Source: Leptospira sp. B5-022
Lineage (GTDB): Bacteria > Spirochaetota > Leptospiria > Leptospirales > Leptospiraceae
DNA length: 64,000 nucleotides
NCBI RefSeq assembly: GCF_000347035.1
Contig: NZ_ANIJ01000032.1
Location: 186,001-250,000 of the forward strand
Reading direction: 5' to 3'
The position numbers were made by a program, and so were the translations under genes. Of the stretch, positions 29,195 to 41,977 are shown piece after piece. Every line of letters begins with the position of its first letter. Within the stretch, counting starts at the first letter, position 1. The notes under the pieces are model-generated. The model was not told the origin of the DNA. It did no database searches and saw only the letters and a program-made list of their open reading frames with translations.

Positions 29195-30538
29195 TCACTG
29201 AATATTCTTAATAAAAATTAAGATTTCCCTTCCTACATAATTACAAATTTTCTCGATTTTCTCAGTTGGAATAATTTGGTCATATAAACCAATTTCTTTT
29301 ATTCCCGCTGTCCCCGTTTGGATTTCATAATTAAAATCATTAAATCTAATATTTAATGCGAAGCTATAATCGTTCCCCGTTTCTGAAGAATGTTTAAATC
29401 CCTTAAGCCTTCCCAAAATAATAACGGATCTCAGCGTATCTAATTCTTGTTCGCTGTGGTCTACCCAATACTCAAAATCTACAAATTCCTGAAAGGTTAT
29501 TTGATGGCCAGAATTCAAGGTTATAATTGACTCATTTTCGATTTCGTGATAGAACTCCTTAAATTTATAAGTAATTATTTCAAGTTTTTTCATTAGAGGA
29601 AATAAACTATTTCTAAATGTGTAATTCAGATTCAGCGCATCCTTCTTAGCTTTCACTATATCCTTTTTTGAGATTTCAATTTGTTTCAGCACAAGCTGTA
29701 TTTCTTTATCTAAATCACCCGGTTCTTCTATATTTTCTCCTTTAACTCCTTTCAACATAATTTCCAAAGAACGAATCAACTGCTGTCCGACGTATTCTAC
29801 AAAAGTATTAATTTCCCCTCCATCAGCAATTTGTAAAGCTCTAAGATAATTTTCCTTATCTTCCGTCTTAATAATTACAGGAGGATATTCATTCTTTATT
29901 AAAATTAAGTTCATTAGAATACGCGCAAGTCTGCCGTTACCATCATCGAAAGGATGTATTTTAATAAAAGCGTGATGAAAAGTGGCTGCAAAGACAAGCG
30001 GATGGAGCATTCTTTCTTTCATTTCTTTTTCATGCCAAATCAGAAGTGCCTGCATCTCTTCTTCGACCTTTAAAGGATCAGTGAAAGTTAAAGTTTCGCC
30101 TGTTATTGTTTTTACATGGTTGGGAAATTCCTTATATTTTCCCGGCTGGAACTTTTTAAGTATCTTTTTTCCGTTTTGATCAATTGCTTCCGTTTCGTAT
30201 GGTTCTACCAATAATAATTTATGAAAGGAACGAATAATAAATTGAGTTAAAGGTTTATTCTCTTTAATAAAATCTTCCAATTCATGAATTGCTTCATTGT
30301 GTCCTTTGATATCCAGATGATCCTTTAAAGGTTTTCCGGCCGCAGTAAGACCGTGGAGCAAGAATGCCTTCGTTTCTCCGAAAGTAAGAGAGTTTCCTTC
30401 AATGTTATTAGAATGAAAGTTCCAATCTAACCGGAACTTTCTCATAATTCGATCCATGGTATCGGCCGGAATTGGTCGAAGTGCATCAATTTTTGATTTT
30501 AGATCATCGATTTGTTGGATCATTTCAGAGATCGACAT
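29195..30538 (-). CDS. Fic family protein, predicted AMP transferase
   Basis: 447 residues. The Fic active-site motif is intact (HPFDDGNGRLAR, about residues 194-205), so it should transfer AMP (or another nucleotide moiety) from ATP to protein hydroxyl groups. The N-terminal segment has SNNIEGN (about 38-44), matching the (S/T)xxxE(G/N) inhibitory helix of class II Fic proteins, so it is likely self-inhibited. An LLVEPYETE segment precedes the core. The C-terminal 180 residues are helical and unrecognised; a winged-helix is usual there in this class. The gene is AT-richer than its neighbours and stands alone, so horizontal gain is possible. Target unknown. Confidence 0.88.
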   Translation of the reverse strand: MSISEMIQQIDDLKSKIDALRPIPADTMDRIMRKFRLDWNFHSNNIEGNSLTFGETKAFLLHGLTAAGKPLKDHLDIKGHNEAIHELEDFIKENKPLTQFIIRSFHKLLLVEPYETEAIDQNGKKILKKFQPGKYKEFPNHVKTITGETLTFTDPLKVEEEMQALLIWHEKEMKERMLHPLVFAATFHHAFIKIHPFDDGNGRLARILMNLILIKNEYPPVIIKTEDKENYLRALQIADGGEINTFVEYVGQQLIRSLEIMLKGVKGENIEEPGDLDKEIQLVLKQIEISKKDIVKAKKDALNLNYTFRNSLFPLMKKLEIITYKFKEFYHEIENESIITLNSGHQITFQEFVDFEYWVDHSEQELDTLRSVIILGRLKGFKHSSETGNDYSFALNIRFNDFNYEIQTGTAGIKEIGLYDQIIPTEKIEKICNYVGREILIFIKNIQ

Positions 30539-30711
30539 ATTTATAGATTCGTCATTTGTGAACTAGTAGCAATGAATTTAATAATGAAGTGCAGCTTCCA
30601 AACCTGAATTAGCCGCAAATGTAAGCTTATCTAATTCATCCCGGACCCTTTTTCCCTGTCGAAATGCCTACAAAATCCCCAACCCACGAGATTCTGCCAA
30701 AATCCAATTTT

Positions 30712-30741
30712 TTGAGATTGACTCTCAAGTCTAAAATTAGA
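30712..30741. promoter_or_regulatory. Two inverted repeats upstream of haem oxygenase
   Basis: TTGAGA-TTGAC-TCTCAA (30712-30728, perfect 6-bp arms) and TCTAA-AA-TTAGA (30730-30741, 5-bp arms) lie back to back 31-60 bases before the ATG of the haem oxygenase gene. Position and AT-rich symmetry fit a Fur/PerR-type operator over a promoter, but neither matches the classical Fur box closely. Confidence 0.4.
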
Positions 30742-30772
30742 GATTTGTCACAGTATTGTCAGGAGAAACCCC

Positions 30773-31453
30773 ATGAGCCTAGCCCAAGCATTAAGAGACG
30801 GAACCTCCGAATCTCATACCATCGCGGAAAATAACGCATTCATTCGCTGCTTCATGAAAGGAGTCTTGGAGCCCAAAAGTTACGCAAAACATTTGGAATC
30901 CTTTTATTTCGTATATGCAGCAATGGAAGAAGAGCTGGAAAACAAAAAAGACCATCCAATCGTAGGAAAGATCAGATTCCCGGAATTATATAGAAAGGCG
31001 ATGATCGAAAAGGACCTAGCACATTTTTTCCAACCGGGACATTCTCCAAAGGCGACTCCTGCAACGGAAGCTTACGTAAAACATATTAGAGAAACTGCAA
31101 ATACTTCCCCTGAATTATTAGTGGCTCATAGTTATGTTCGTTATTTGGGAGATCTTTCCGGCGGTCAGATCCTAAAAAGAGTGGCAGCTAAAGCTTTAGG
31201 GATCGAAGGAACATCCGGTCTGGATTTTTACGAGTTTCCCGAGATTTCTAGTCCGAAAGATTTTAAGGATAAATATAGAAACACATTAGATTCTCTTCCT
31301 TTGTCCGATTCCGAAAAACAAAAGATCGTGCAAGAGGCGAACGAAGTTTTCAAATTGAACGGAAAAATTTTCGACGAGTTGGAAGAAACCTTGATCTCCT
31401 CAATAGGCAAAGATAAATTCGAAGAAGTTCTAGCGAGTCCTGCGAGGCACTGA
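30773..31453 (+). CDS. hmuO: Haem oxygenase
   Basis: 226-residue biliverdin-producing haem oxygenase, which opens haem to release iron, carbon monoxide and biliverdin. The proximal His is in the start helix (GTSESHTIAEN, His 16), and the distal-helix signature SYVRYLGDLSGGQILKR (about 122-138) with its Gly pair is fully conserved. AGGAGAAA precedes the ATG by 4-8 bases. Pathogenic leptospires use such an enzyme to take iron from host haemoglobin (established for L. interrogans), so this suggests haem use here. An MFS gene follows 3 bases after the stop; iron-dependent control is likely given the inverted repeats upstream. Confidence 0.95.
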   Translation: MSLAQALRDGTSESHTIAENNAFIRCFMKGVLEPKSYAKHLESFYFVYAAMEEELENKKDHPIVGKIRFPELYRKAMIEKDLAHFFQPGHSPKATPATEAYVKHIRETANTSPELLVAHSYVRYLGDLSGGQILKRVAAKALGIEGTSGLDFYEFPEISSPKDFKDKYRNTLDSLPLSDSEKQKIVQEANEVFKLNGKIFDELEETLISSIGKDKFEEVLASPARH

Positions 31454-31456
31454 TTT

Positions 31457-32698
31457 TTGTTAAAAGTATCTGCCAAAAAAGGATCCTCCTCCTTGGAGGT
31501 GGATTCTTTTCCCTGGATCACATTATCCTTCATCTTTTTAACTATGCTTCCGGTCACGATGATCGTGCCGGTATATAAAGAGATTATAAAAGATAGATTG
31601 GGTGGAACCGGATACGGAGTAGCCTGGTTCCAAAGTTCCGCCATGCTTGGTTCTTTCTTATTCTCACCTTTGGCAGGGTGGCTATCGGATAAATTAGGAA
31701 CGAGAAAAAAATTAATCGGGACTTTTGCTATATTGGATGCGTTTTTGTTAGCCCTCCTCCCGTTTATGCCGAATATCTCATCTCTATTTGTTTTGAGATT
31801 TTTGGAAGGAGGGGCTCACATTTTTGTGATCGGCCTACTTCTCACCTGTATTTCGGACAGAGAAAAAGACCAAACATCTAGTTTTTATAATAAAGGAATC
31901 TTATTCGGATTAGGCGGAACACTTCTTACATTAGGAGGAGGTGTCGGCCAATCTCTCGGATTTTTAGGGAATAAAGATCCTCTCCTACCGTTTTTCGTAG
32001 GCGGGTTTATTCTTTTGGTTTTGGGAATTTTATCATTCTTCTTCTTGGAAGAAGGTAACCTAAAAAAATTAGAATGGGAAGGGTGGCAAAAGACTAAAAC
32101 TGCACTAGTTCTTTCTCCTTTATTACTCGTTCCGATCGCTTTCCATTTTGTGGATCGATTTACTGTAGGTTATTTTTTAAGCTCCTTAAATTTACATCTC
32201 AGAGAAGATCTGGGATTTTCCCCAGGTCAGGTCGGCGGGCTTTTCGGAGTAATGTTCCTATTAATGAGTGTGTTGTCACTTCCTGCGGCACTTATTTCCA
32301 GAAGATGGAATTCCATCTCCTTAGTTTGGATCGGCTCTTTCATTTACGGGGTCGCTCAAGCGAGCACTGGCTATTTAAACAGTTCATCCGGACTGTATTT
32401 GTCTATGATTGCATGCGGTATAGGTGCCGGGATCATGTATGTCCCTGCTATGAGACTTGCTTCTTCACTCGCCCCCATCGGTTTTAATGCAGTGGTAATG
32501 ACTGTGTTTACCGGGCTTGGTTCCTTGGGATTTCTTTTGGGACCTATAGTTTCCGTTTACGCCCAAGAGTCACTTAGTCAATTGTACGATAAAACTTCCG
32601 CTCTGGAATTCACAGGGATCTTGTATGGAGGTTTAGAAGTTTTATTGGTTTTAAGCACTCTTCCCCTGCTATCTAAAATTTTAGAGAAAGAAAGATGA
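31457..32698 (+). CDS. Major facilitator superfamily transporter
   Basis: 413 residues with twelve predicted membrane helices. The loop between helices 2 and 3 has the MFS motif LAGWLSDKLGTRKKLIG (about residues 73-89), with Asp and the Arg/Lys pair. The start appears to be TTG at 31457, 3 bases after the haem oxygenase stop, with GAGG 9 bases upstream; the first ATG inside would cut the first helix, so I keep the TTG. Tight coupling with haem oxygenase suggests export of a haem breakdown product or a role in iron handling, which is inference only; the substrate cannot be read from the sequence. Confidence 0.85.
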   Translation: MLKVSAKKGSSSLEVDSFPWITLSFIFLTMLPVTMIVPVYKEIIKDRLGGTGYGVAWFQSSAMLGSFLFSPLAGWLSDKLGTRKKLIGTFAILDAFLLALLPFMPNISSLFVLRFLEGGAHIFVIGLLLTCISDREKDQTSSFYNKGILFGLGGTLLTLGGGVGQSLGFLGNKDPLLPFFVGGFILLVLGILSFFFLEEGNLKKLEWEGWQKTKTALVLSPLLLVPIAFHFVDRFTVGYFLSSLNLHLREDLGFSPGQVGGLFGVMFLLMSVLSLPAALISRRWNSISLVWIGSFIYGVAQASTGYLNSSSGLYLSMIACGIGAGIMYVPAMRLASSLAPIGFNAVVMTVFTGLGSLGFLLGPIVSVYAQESLSQLYDKTSALEFTGILYGGLEVLLVLSTLPLLSKILEKER

Positions 32699-32889
32699 CT
32701 CGATCGATACGATCTATAAAGTTTTTAAAATATATTTCGTTCACCGACTTTGTTAATCTCAATTCCTGAATAATCTGGCGTTAATAATATCAAACAAATT
32801 TAGTTATATTAACGTATTTCCTCTCTAAAATGAGATTCGTTTTAGATTTAAGTTTACTATAACGATAAAAACATCTCATATAACGGATA

Positions 32890-34101
32890 ATGATCTTACA
32901 AGCTAGGAAAACGGAAATCATCCCATTCTTCCAACCGATCTTGTCCGTAGAAGATGGGCGAATTTTCGCCCATGAAGTTTTGGCTCGTAAAAGAACAGTA
33001 GATGGTTTTGTTTCCGCGGGCTATTTATTTTCAACAGAGGCAGGCCTATCCGACTCGGAACTGGGAGAACTGGAAGAAGGACTCTGGAGAAAAGCTTTAG
33101 AAATACTTAAAGTTTATCCTTACCAATCCAAATTATTTCTGAATATTTCTCCCAATCGTCTTTATAGGGAACTGGAGAACGAAAGAATAGATTCTTTTAG
33201 ATTATTACGTTTAACAAGAGAATATGGAATAGAGCCGAATCGTATCATCTTAGAGGTAACGGAAGAAGAGTTTTCAGGAAGCCTGGATTCGTTAAGGATC
33301 GCAGTGGACCTTTTGCGTGCATATGGATTCAAGATCGCATTGGACGATCTAGGTTCAGAAGCATCCGGAATAGAAAGAGTGGGACTTCTTCGCCCGGACT
33401 TTTTAAAATTAGATCTGAGATTGATCAGAGCTTCTTCTCGTTCTCCTTCCGTGAGAAAAGTTTTGGAACATATCCGTGACCTTGCATTCTCCTTAGGAGC
33501 TTCCGTTTTATACGAAGGTTTAGAAACACAAGAAGAATTGTATTTTGCATTAGAAGGAGGAGCAAGATTTCTACAGGGATTTTTGCTGTTGAGACCCGGC
33601 GCGGAGCTTTCCACCGGCAAAGAACCATCTCTATCCATCAAAGAGATGGTAAAATTTTTCCATCAGAAAAAAATGGAAACTCTACGCCAAGAGTTGAATT
33701 TCGAGAATAAGATCAGACGGACTTTAGGTGAACTTCTAAATCCTTTTCCTGTATTAAAGATAGCTAATAGATATCTGATTGACGCTTATACCGTATTCCA
33801 ATCCTCCAAAGAGATCCATAGAGTGTACATAACCGACTCCAAGGGAACACAATTATCCCCTTATTATATGAGGACAGGACAAGATTCCTTTCGGGAAACG
33901 AGTCATGGGATCGGTAAAAACTGGTCTTATCTTCCCTATTTTTATAGGCAACTTAGGGACTCCATGAGAAAACCCGATGATTGGGGAATGAGTGAGCGTT
34001 ACTTTGATAGCGACGCCGTAAAAGATCTGATCGTTTTTAGTAAGGAAGTGGAATCAGGTGCGTACGTATTTTTGGACGTGACCGCTCCTCGTGTGTATTA
34101 A
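32890..34101 (+). CDS. EAL-domain c-di-GMP phosphodiesterase with YkuI-like C-terminal domain
   Basis: 403 residues. The N-terminal 245 form an EAL domain: HEVLAR in the EAL position, LNISPNRL, LEVTEEEF, ALDDLGSEASG, PDFLKLDLRL, YEGLET and GARFLQGFLL. All metal and catalytic acids, the Lys and the Gln are kept, so it should cleave cyclic di-GMP. The C-terminal part (about 260-403; IANRYLIDAYTVFQSSKEIH and RVYITDSKGTQLSPYY segments) resembles the PAS-like domain of Bacillus YkuI, which senses an unknown signal. There is no GGDEF domain or membrane helix. The 190-base AT-rich spacer before it probably holds its promoter. A small gene follows 12 bases later. Confidence 0.9.
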   Translation: MILQARKTEIIPFFQPILSVEDGRIFAHEVLARKRTVDGFVSAGYLFSTEAGLSDSELGELEEGLWRKALEILKVYPYQSKLFLNISPNRLYRELENERIDSFRLLRLTREYGIEPNRIILEVTEEEFSGSLDSLRIAVDLLRAYGFKIALDDLGSEASGIERVGLLRPDFLKLDLRLIRASSRSPSVRKVLEHIRDLAFSLGASVLYEGLETQEELYFALEGGARFLQGFLLLRPGAELSTGKEPSLSIKEMVKFFHQKKMETLRQELNFENKIRRTLGELLNPFPVLKIANRYLIDAYTVFQSSKEIHRVYITDSKGTQLSPYYMRTGQDSFRETSHGIGKNWSYLPYFYRQLRDSMRKPDDWGMSERYFDSDAVKDLIVFSKEVESGAYVFLDVTAPRVY

Positions 34102-34113
34102 AAAACGGCTTTC

Positions 34114-34335
34114 ATGAGCGGTATTGAAAATCAAATCCTACAAGATATTTATAGGGCGTCTTCCCAAGGAGGATTTCTTACTATGAGGGATTTGGAATTG
34201 AATACTTCCCTTTCCGAATGGAAATTACGACCTCATTTAGAAGATCTGAAAGAAGCAAGTCTAATCGTAGAGCACCCGGAAGGTTTCCAGGTTGCTCCGA
34301 AAGGTAGACATTTTTATCAAAGTAATTGGGGTTAA
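34114..34335 (+). CDS. Small winged-helix-like protein
   Basis: 73 residues. ILQDIYRASSQGGFLTMRDL, then LNTSLSEWKLRPHLEDLKEA, then SLIVEHPEGFQVAPKGRHFY has the helix-helix-helix-beta-wing order of a MarR/winged-helix domain (EWKLRPHLEDLKEASLI as recognition helix). It follows the EAL gene by 12 bases and may be cotranscribed. Its end overlaps the convergent DMT gene by 4 bases. It could be a transcription regulator or a domain that binds protein; too short to decide. Confidence 0.65.
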   Translation: MSGIENQILQDIYRASSQGGFLTMRDLELNTSLSEWKLRPHLEDLKEASLIVEHPEGFQVAPKGRHFYQSNWG

Positions 34336-35300
34336 TTCGGAACTTCCAATTCTTCTTCTATCGCCAAAACTTCTTCTTTTTTTACCTGCGTCCTATTCAA
34401 TATGATCACGGACGAAATCGCGAACACTCCGCCGAGTAAGGTGCTTAATTTAGGCTCTTCTCCCAAAAAGATCCAACTCCCCAAAAGTGCTGTCACAGGT
34501 ACAAGGAAGATAAACGAACTTGCAGTTCTGGATCCCAATCTGCTGGAAGCGTAAAAATACACCGTGGTCCCAAAGGTTGTAGATATTACGGAAAGATAAA
34601 ATAGTTGTAGCCAGAAGTTCCAATCGTTATCCATCACTCCGCTCAGATCGTAAGGAAATGCGAGAAATAGATCGAACACCGTCCCAATGCTGAACACGTA
34701 AAAACTGTAAACCATCGGAGACATCCTTTGTCCTGTACTATGACTGTTCATGCTTAGAACGGCCCAACTGAATGCGCAAAGTAAAAAGTAAACATTCCCC
34801 GATTGGAACAACATCGTCCAATCTCCTTCCCAAATTTTTAAGAGTAAAAATCCGCCGGTCAATCCTATGAACAAACCTATGAATTCTTTTGCGGAAGGTA
34901 ATTTTTTTTGGAAAGTATGGACCAAGATATACGTAAAGATGGGATTCATCGTGGTCACTAATACCCCGCCAGCTCCCGCTAATCCCTGACTAAGTCCTAA
35001 TAGGAAAAATTGATTGTATATCGTGTATAAGACAGCACCAATCGCAACTTGTAATAATCCTTTTTTGTCGGGTAAGACAATGGATTCTCTTCTGAGGATC
35101 AGGACCGGGACCAAAGAGATCGCAGTCGCTAAAAATCTCCAGAATACGATCACGATAGGAGGTTCCGTGCCCACGATCGATTTTGCGGAAGGCCAAGCGA
35201 ATCCCCAACTTACCATGGCGATTACGAGAAGGATAAAGAATTTTATAGATTGATTTTGGAACATCCCTAGTTCTGCCTCATTACCAGTTTTTTTGTTCAC
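34332..35300 (-). CDS. DMT superfamily (EamA) transporter
   Basis: 322 residues with ten membrane helices in two repeated EamA halves (first about 14-150, second about 165-305); the repeat motif WGFAWPSAKSIVG at the first helix and the second-half helix TASSFIFLVPVTALLGSWIF with GEEP are typical. Members export metabolites or amino acids; substrate unknown. The gene starts just downstream of the terminator of the small gene to its right, so it has its own promoter or reads through. Convergent overlap of 4 bases with the winged-helix gene. Confidence 0.88.
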   Translation of the reverse strand: MNKKTGNEAELGMFQNQSIKFFILLVIAMVSWGFAWPSAKSIVGTEPPIVIVFWRFLATAISLVPVLILRRESIVLPDKKGLLQVAIGAVLYTIYNQFFLLGLSQGLAGAGGVLVTTMNPIFTYILVHTFQKKLPSAKEFIGLFIGLTGGFLLLKIWEGDWTMLFQSGNVYFLLCAFSWAVLSMNSHSTGQRMSPMVYSFYVFSIGTVFDLFLAFPYDLSGVMDNDWNFWLQLFYLSVISTTFGTTVYFYASSRLGSRTASSFIFLVPVTALLGSWIFLGEEPKLSTLLGGVFAISSVIILNRTQVKKEEVLAIEEELEVPN

Positions 35301-35314
35301 CTCTTGAAGAGGAG

Positions 35315-35350
35315 TATAATAAAAAACCCGGCCTTAGTGCCGGGTTTTCC
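35315..35350 (-). terminator. Rho-independent terminator after the 70-residue gene
   Basis: AAAACCCGGC-ACTAAG-GCCGGGTTTT on the minus strand (10-bp perfect stem, 6-base loop) followed by T-rich TTATTATA, 28 bases after the stop of the small gene at 35378. The mirror strand would also end in TTTT, but no plus-strand gene approaches it. Confidence 0.88.
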
Positions 35351-35377
35351 TTTCGACTTTAGTCTGTATCTGAAAGA

Positions 35378-35590
35378 TCATGCATTAAGATCGATTAGAT
35401 AACCCCTGCGAGTAATTTGATCGTCGGTATTTACGCCTACCTTGGCGAGACTCTTCGGCGCTGTAACAACTGTATCCATGTTACTGAGCGGATGAAGACG
35501 ATCCGGCATATTACGGATGGTGAATTCGGATTGGGAGAATTGTTGGGCTGCTCGGTTATTACTTCCAGCCGCGTTGATTTCTTGTAACAT
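35378..35590 (-). CDS. Hypothetical 70-residue protein
   Basis: I do not recognise it. It is hydrophilic, with Asn/Gln/Ala-rich start (INAAGSNNRAAQQF), a middle EFTIRNMPDRLHPLSNM and a C-terminus DDQITRRGYLIDLNA; no signal, membrane helix or cysteine. AGGAT lies 11 bases before the ATG and a strong terminator follows, which supports a real gene. It lies 63 bases after the 228-residue unknown protein and may share its transcript. Confidence 0.68.
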   Translation of the reverse strand: MLQEINAAGSNNRAAQQFSQSEFTIRNMPDRLHPLSNMDTVVTAPKSLAKVGVNTDDQITRRGYLIDLNA

Positions 35591-35653
35591 AACTGCGAAT
35601 CCTATTTTTACAAAATTTAGACTATTTAGGGAGTTCTGTAAAGAAATAAATTT

Positions 35654-36340
<687 letters not shown>

Positions 36341-36421
36341 AAAAACCTTAAGGAAGATTTTTAAATCCGGTTGCTTCCGAATTCAAGCTTAAAACCGGCC
36401 TTTGGAAATTTTAGAAAAAGT

Positions 36422-37057
36422 TTATTCTTGGTCTTTGGAATATTTTTCTTTGTCCGAAGCGAATTCTTGTCCTTTGAGCAAACGGATCAGATTGGTCCTA
36501 TGAAGTACTAAGATCGTGAAACTAATACAGACGATCGCCCAAAAGATAGGCGTATTATAACTTTTTCCGTCTATAAGAGAAAGTAGATAGTAGGAAATAG
36601 GCAAAGTGATCGCTCCCCCTATGGAACCGATGGACACAAAACCGAAGATCTTTTTTAGAATTAAAAATACGATCAACGTAATGAGGATCGGACCGGGAGA
36701 AAGCACTGCAAATACTCCGAAGCTGGTCGCCACGCCCTTCCCTCCTTTAAATTTTAAAAAAGGAGAAAACATATGACCAAGGACCGCAGCCACTCCGCAA
36801 AAAAGGGGAAGGTATTCTTGGGAATCTTCGTATAAAAACCGTATCGCGAGAGGAAAAACGGCACCTTTTGCAATATCTAAAAGTAAAACGGGGAGTCCTA
36901 TTTTCCAACCTAGCAAACGGGTAACGTTTGTGGCACCTATATTCCCGCTTCCTTTTTGTCTGATGTCTATTCCTTTCAACTTTGCGGCTAAAAACCCAAA
37001 AGGAACGGAACCTAAAAGAAAAGACGCAGGTAAGAAGAATAGATACAGTTCGTTCAT
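36422..37057 (-). CDS. plsY: Acyl-phosphate:glycerol-3-phosphate acyltransferase PlsY
   Basis: Inner-membrane enzyme making lysophosphatidate from acyl phosphate and glycerol-3-phosphate, first step of phospholipid synthesis. 211 residues with five or more helices. The three family motifs are complete: [20 protein letters not shown] (about 17-36) with [12 protein letters not shown] (about 36-47), and [12 protein letters not shown] (about 103-114), plus [10 protein letters not shown] near the end. It overlaps der by 4 bases, so it is coupled to it. Consistent with the unit smpB-der-plsY. Confidence 0.95.
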   Translation of the reverse strand: MNELYLFFLPASFLLGSVPFGFLAAKLKGIDIRQKGSGNIGATNVTRLLGWKIGLPVLLLDIAKGAVFPLAIRFLYEDSQEYLPLFCGVAAVLGHMFSPFLKFKGGKGVATSFGVFAVLSPGPILITLIVFLILKKIFGFVSIGSIGGAITLPISYYLLSLIDGKSYNTPIFWAIVCISFTILVLHRTNLIRLLKGQEFASDKEKYSKDQE

Positions 37058-38430
37058 TTCCGATCAGACCTCAATTCCAAACGGATCGGGATTCCCTTTA
37101 AATTATACTTTTCGGTCAGCTTCTTCTTAATGAATGTCAATAGATTGGATTTAAAATAATCCACATGGTTCACAAATAAGATCAAATGAAACGGAGAAAC
37201 GGATACTTGGGTACAATACAACATCTTAGGAGGTTTGTTCGCGGAGAAAGACCTACCGGCTTCCGCCATCCATGCTCTGAGTGATTGGTTCAGTTCCGAG
37301 GTGGAGATCTTTTTCTTAGAACGGGATGCCAGATCGATGGTCATCTCCATCATCTTATGGATCCGCTGTTTTTCCTTAGCGCTTAAAGTGATGATCTGAA
37401 TTTCTTTTAAAAGAGGAAACCTCGAATACAAACGTTCTTGGTAATTTTTAAAGGAATCGTTATCCTTATCTTCGATAGCATCCCATTTATTTACTGCGAG
37501 TAAAAAAGGTTTCCCTTCTTCTTGCAGCATTCCAACGATCTTTTTGTCGAATTCTCCGAAACCTTTGAGCGCGTCCAAAAGATGAATGACCACATCGGAA
37601 TTCTGGATGGTTCTTTTAGTCCGTTGGTAAGAATAAAATTCCAAGGCTTCTGCCTTATCCGATTTTCTGCGGATACCTGCAGTGTCCGTGATACGGATCT
37701 TTTTGCCTTCGAAGGTGACTGTTGTATCGACGGAGTCTCTGGTTGTTCCCGCAACTTCACTCACAACCGCTCTATCATATCCGCAAAGTGCATTTAATAA
37801 ACTGGATTTTCCAGCGTTCGGTTTTCCTACGATCGCAAGACTGAAGTCTTCAGTAGCCCCAGAGGAAATTTCCCCTTCTTCTGTGGTTTGGACTTTTCTT
37901 TTTGCGGTCGGCAGTAAGAATGCTATCTTTTCTAATAGAAGAGGAAGGTTCCTTCTTCCTATCGCAGAAATCGGGAGGATTTCCGACAGCCCCATCTTAT
38001 AAAAAGAATCCAGGTCTTCTTCATCTTCCGGATGATCCACTTTGTTTACACAATATAAAACGGGGATCTGATTTAACTCCGGATCCTTTCTGAATTTATC
38101 AATGAGTCTGGAATCGTACGAAGTGACTTCTTTTAGATCCAAAAGAAAAACTACCAGATCGGATTCTGCGACTTGCCGGAAAGCATTTTCGAGAACCGCT
38201 TCTTCCAGACTTTCAGGCCTTTCTATATCCAAACCGGGTGTATCGCATAAGACGAAGTCTAGGCCCTTCTCCGGATTTAAAACACGAGCACGAAGAACAT
38301 CACGCGTCACACCAGGATAATCCTCGGTAATCGCTAATTTCTTTTTCAGAAGTGCGTTGAATAAAGTGGACTTACCAACATTCTGGCGTCCTACGATACT
38401 TATAATCGGAACTCTTTTTTTAGAGGACAT
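37054..38430 (-). CDS. der: Ribosome biogenesis GTPase Der (EngA)
   Basis: GTPase that helps assemble the 50S subunit. 458 residues with two G domains, each with complete P-loops: [11 protein letters not shown] (about 14-24) and [11 protein letters not shown] (about 203-213), with switch motifs DTPGLD and [10 protein letters not shown], and base-specificity NKVD and NKWD. The C-terminal KH-like domain follows (about 375-458). Starts at the ATG right after the smpB stop with no gap and overlaps plsY at the end. Confidence 0.97.
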   Translation of the reverse strand: MSSKKRVPIISIVGRQNVGKSTLFNALLKKKLAITEDYPGVTRDVLRARVLNPEKGLDFVLCDTPGLDIERPESLEEAVLENAFRQVAESDLVVFLLDLKEVTSYDSRLIDKFRKDPELNQIPVLYCVNKVDHPEDEEDLDSFYKMGLSEILPISAIGRRNLPLLLEKIAFLLPTAKRKVQTTEEGEISSGATEDFSLAIVGKPNAGKSSLLNALCGYDRAVVSEVAGTTRDSVDTTVTFEGKKIRITDTAGIRRKSDKAEALEFYSYQRTKRTIQNSDVVIHLLDALKGFGEFDKKIVGMLQEEGKPFLLAVNKWDAIEDKDNDSFKNYQERLYSRFPLLKEIQIITLSAKEKQRIHKMMEMTIDLASRSKKKISTSELNQSLRAWMAEAGRSFSANKPPKMLYCTQVSVSPFHLILFVNHVDYFKSNLLTFIKKKLTEKYNLKGIPIRLELRSDRK

Positions 38431-38913
38431 TTAAGAGTAATTCTTGGCCTTCATCGCTCTCGCGATTTCCAGTTTTGCGTCGCTTTTTTTCATATCTTCC
38501 CGTTTATCGTAGAGTTTTTTAGGTTTTGCTAATGCTAACTCCACCTTGGCCCAACGGTTATCCTTAAAATAAACTTTAGTAGCGACGAGCACCAATCCCT
38601 TTTCTTTGATCTGTTTATCTAACTTATCTATCTCTTTTCTATTCAAAAGAAGTTTGCGAGGACGGATATCCGGATGATTTGCATATCCTCCGTTCTTGTA
38701 CGGAGTGATGGAAAAACCATCTAGGTAAACTTCTCCGTTTTTTATTTTTGCAAACGCATCGGTAAGGTTTGCTTTTTTTTCTCGGAGACTTTTGACTTCG
38801 GATCCGGACAAGACGATACCCGCTTCGATGAATGAGATCAATTCGAAGTTGAACTTGGCCTTTTTATTGACCAGAGGTTGAGGGCTATTGTCTTTTTCTT
38901 TTTTCGTTGCCAT
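38431..38913 (-). CDS. smpB: SsrA-binding protein SmpB
   Basis: Binds tmRNA and brings it to stalled ribosomes for trans-translation. 160 residues, normal length. Key segments are [20 protein letters not shown] (about 24-43), [18 protein letters not shown] (about 50-67), and the basic C-terminal tail with [21 protein letters not shown] (split over about 131-151) that enters the mRNA channel. First of the smpB-der-plsY run; lies 34 bases after the AAA-VWA gene and could be its downstream partner in the transcript. The tmRNA gene itself is not in this window. Confidence 0.96.
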   Translation of the reverse strand: MATKKEKDNSPQPLVNKKAKFNFELISFIEAGIVLSGSEVKSLREKKANLTDAFAKIKNGEVYLDGFSITPYKNGGYANHPDIRPRKLLLNRKEIDKLDKQIKEKGLVLVATKVYFKDNRWAKVELALAKPKKLYDKREDMKKSDAKLEIARAMKAKNYS

Positions 38914-38947
38914 AGTTCCCAGGAGCGGGAATTCCCCGCGCTTACCG

Positions 38948-41977
<3,030 letters not shown>

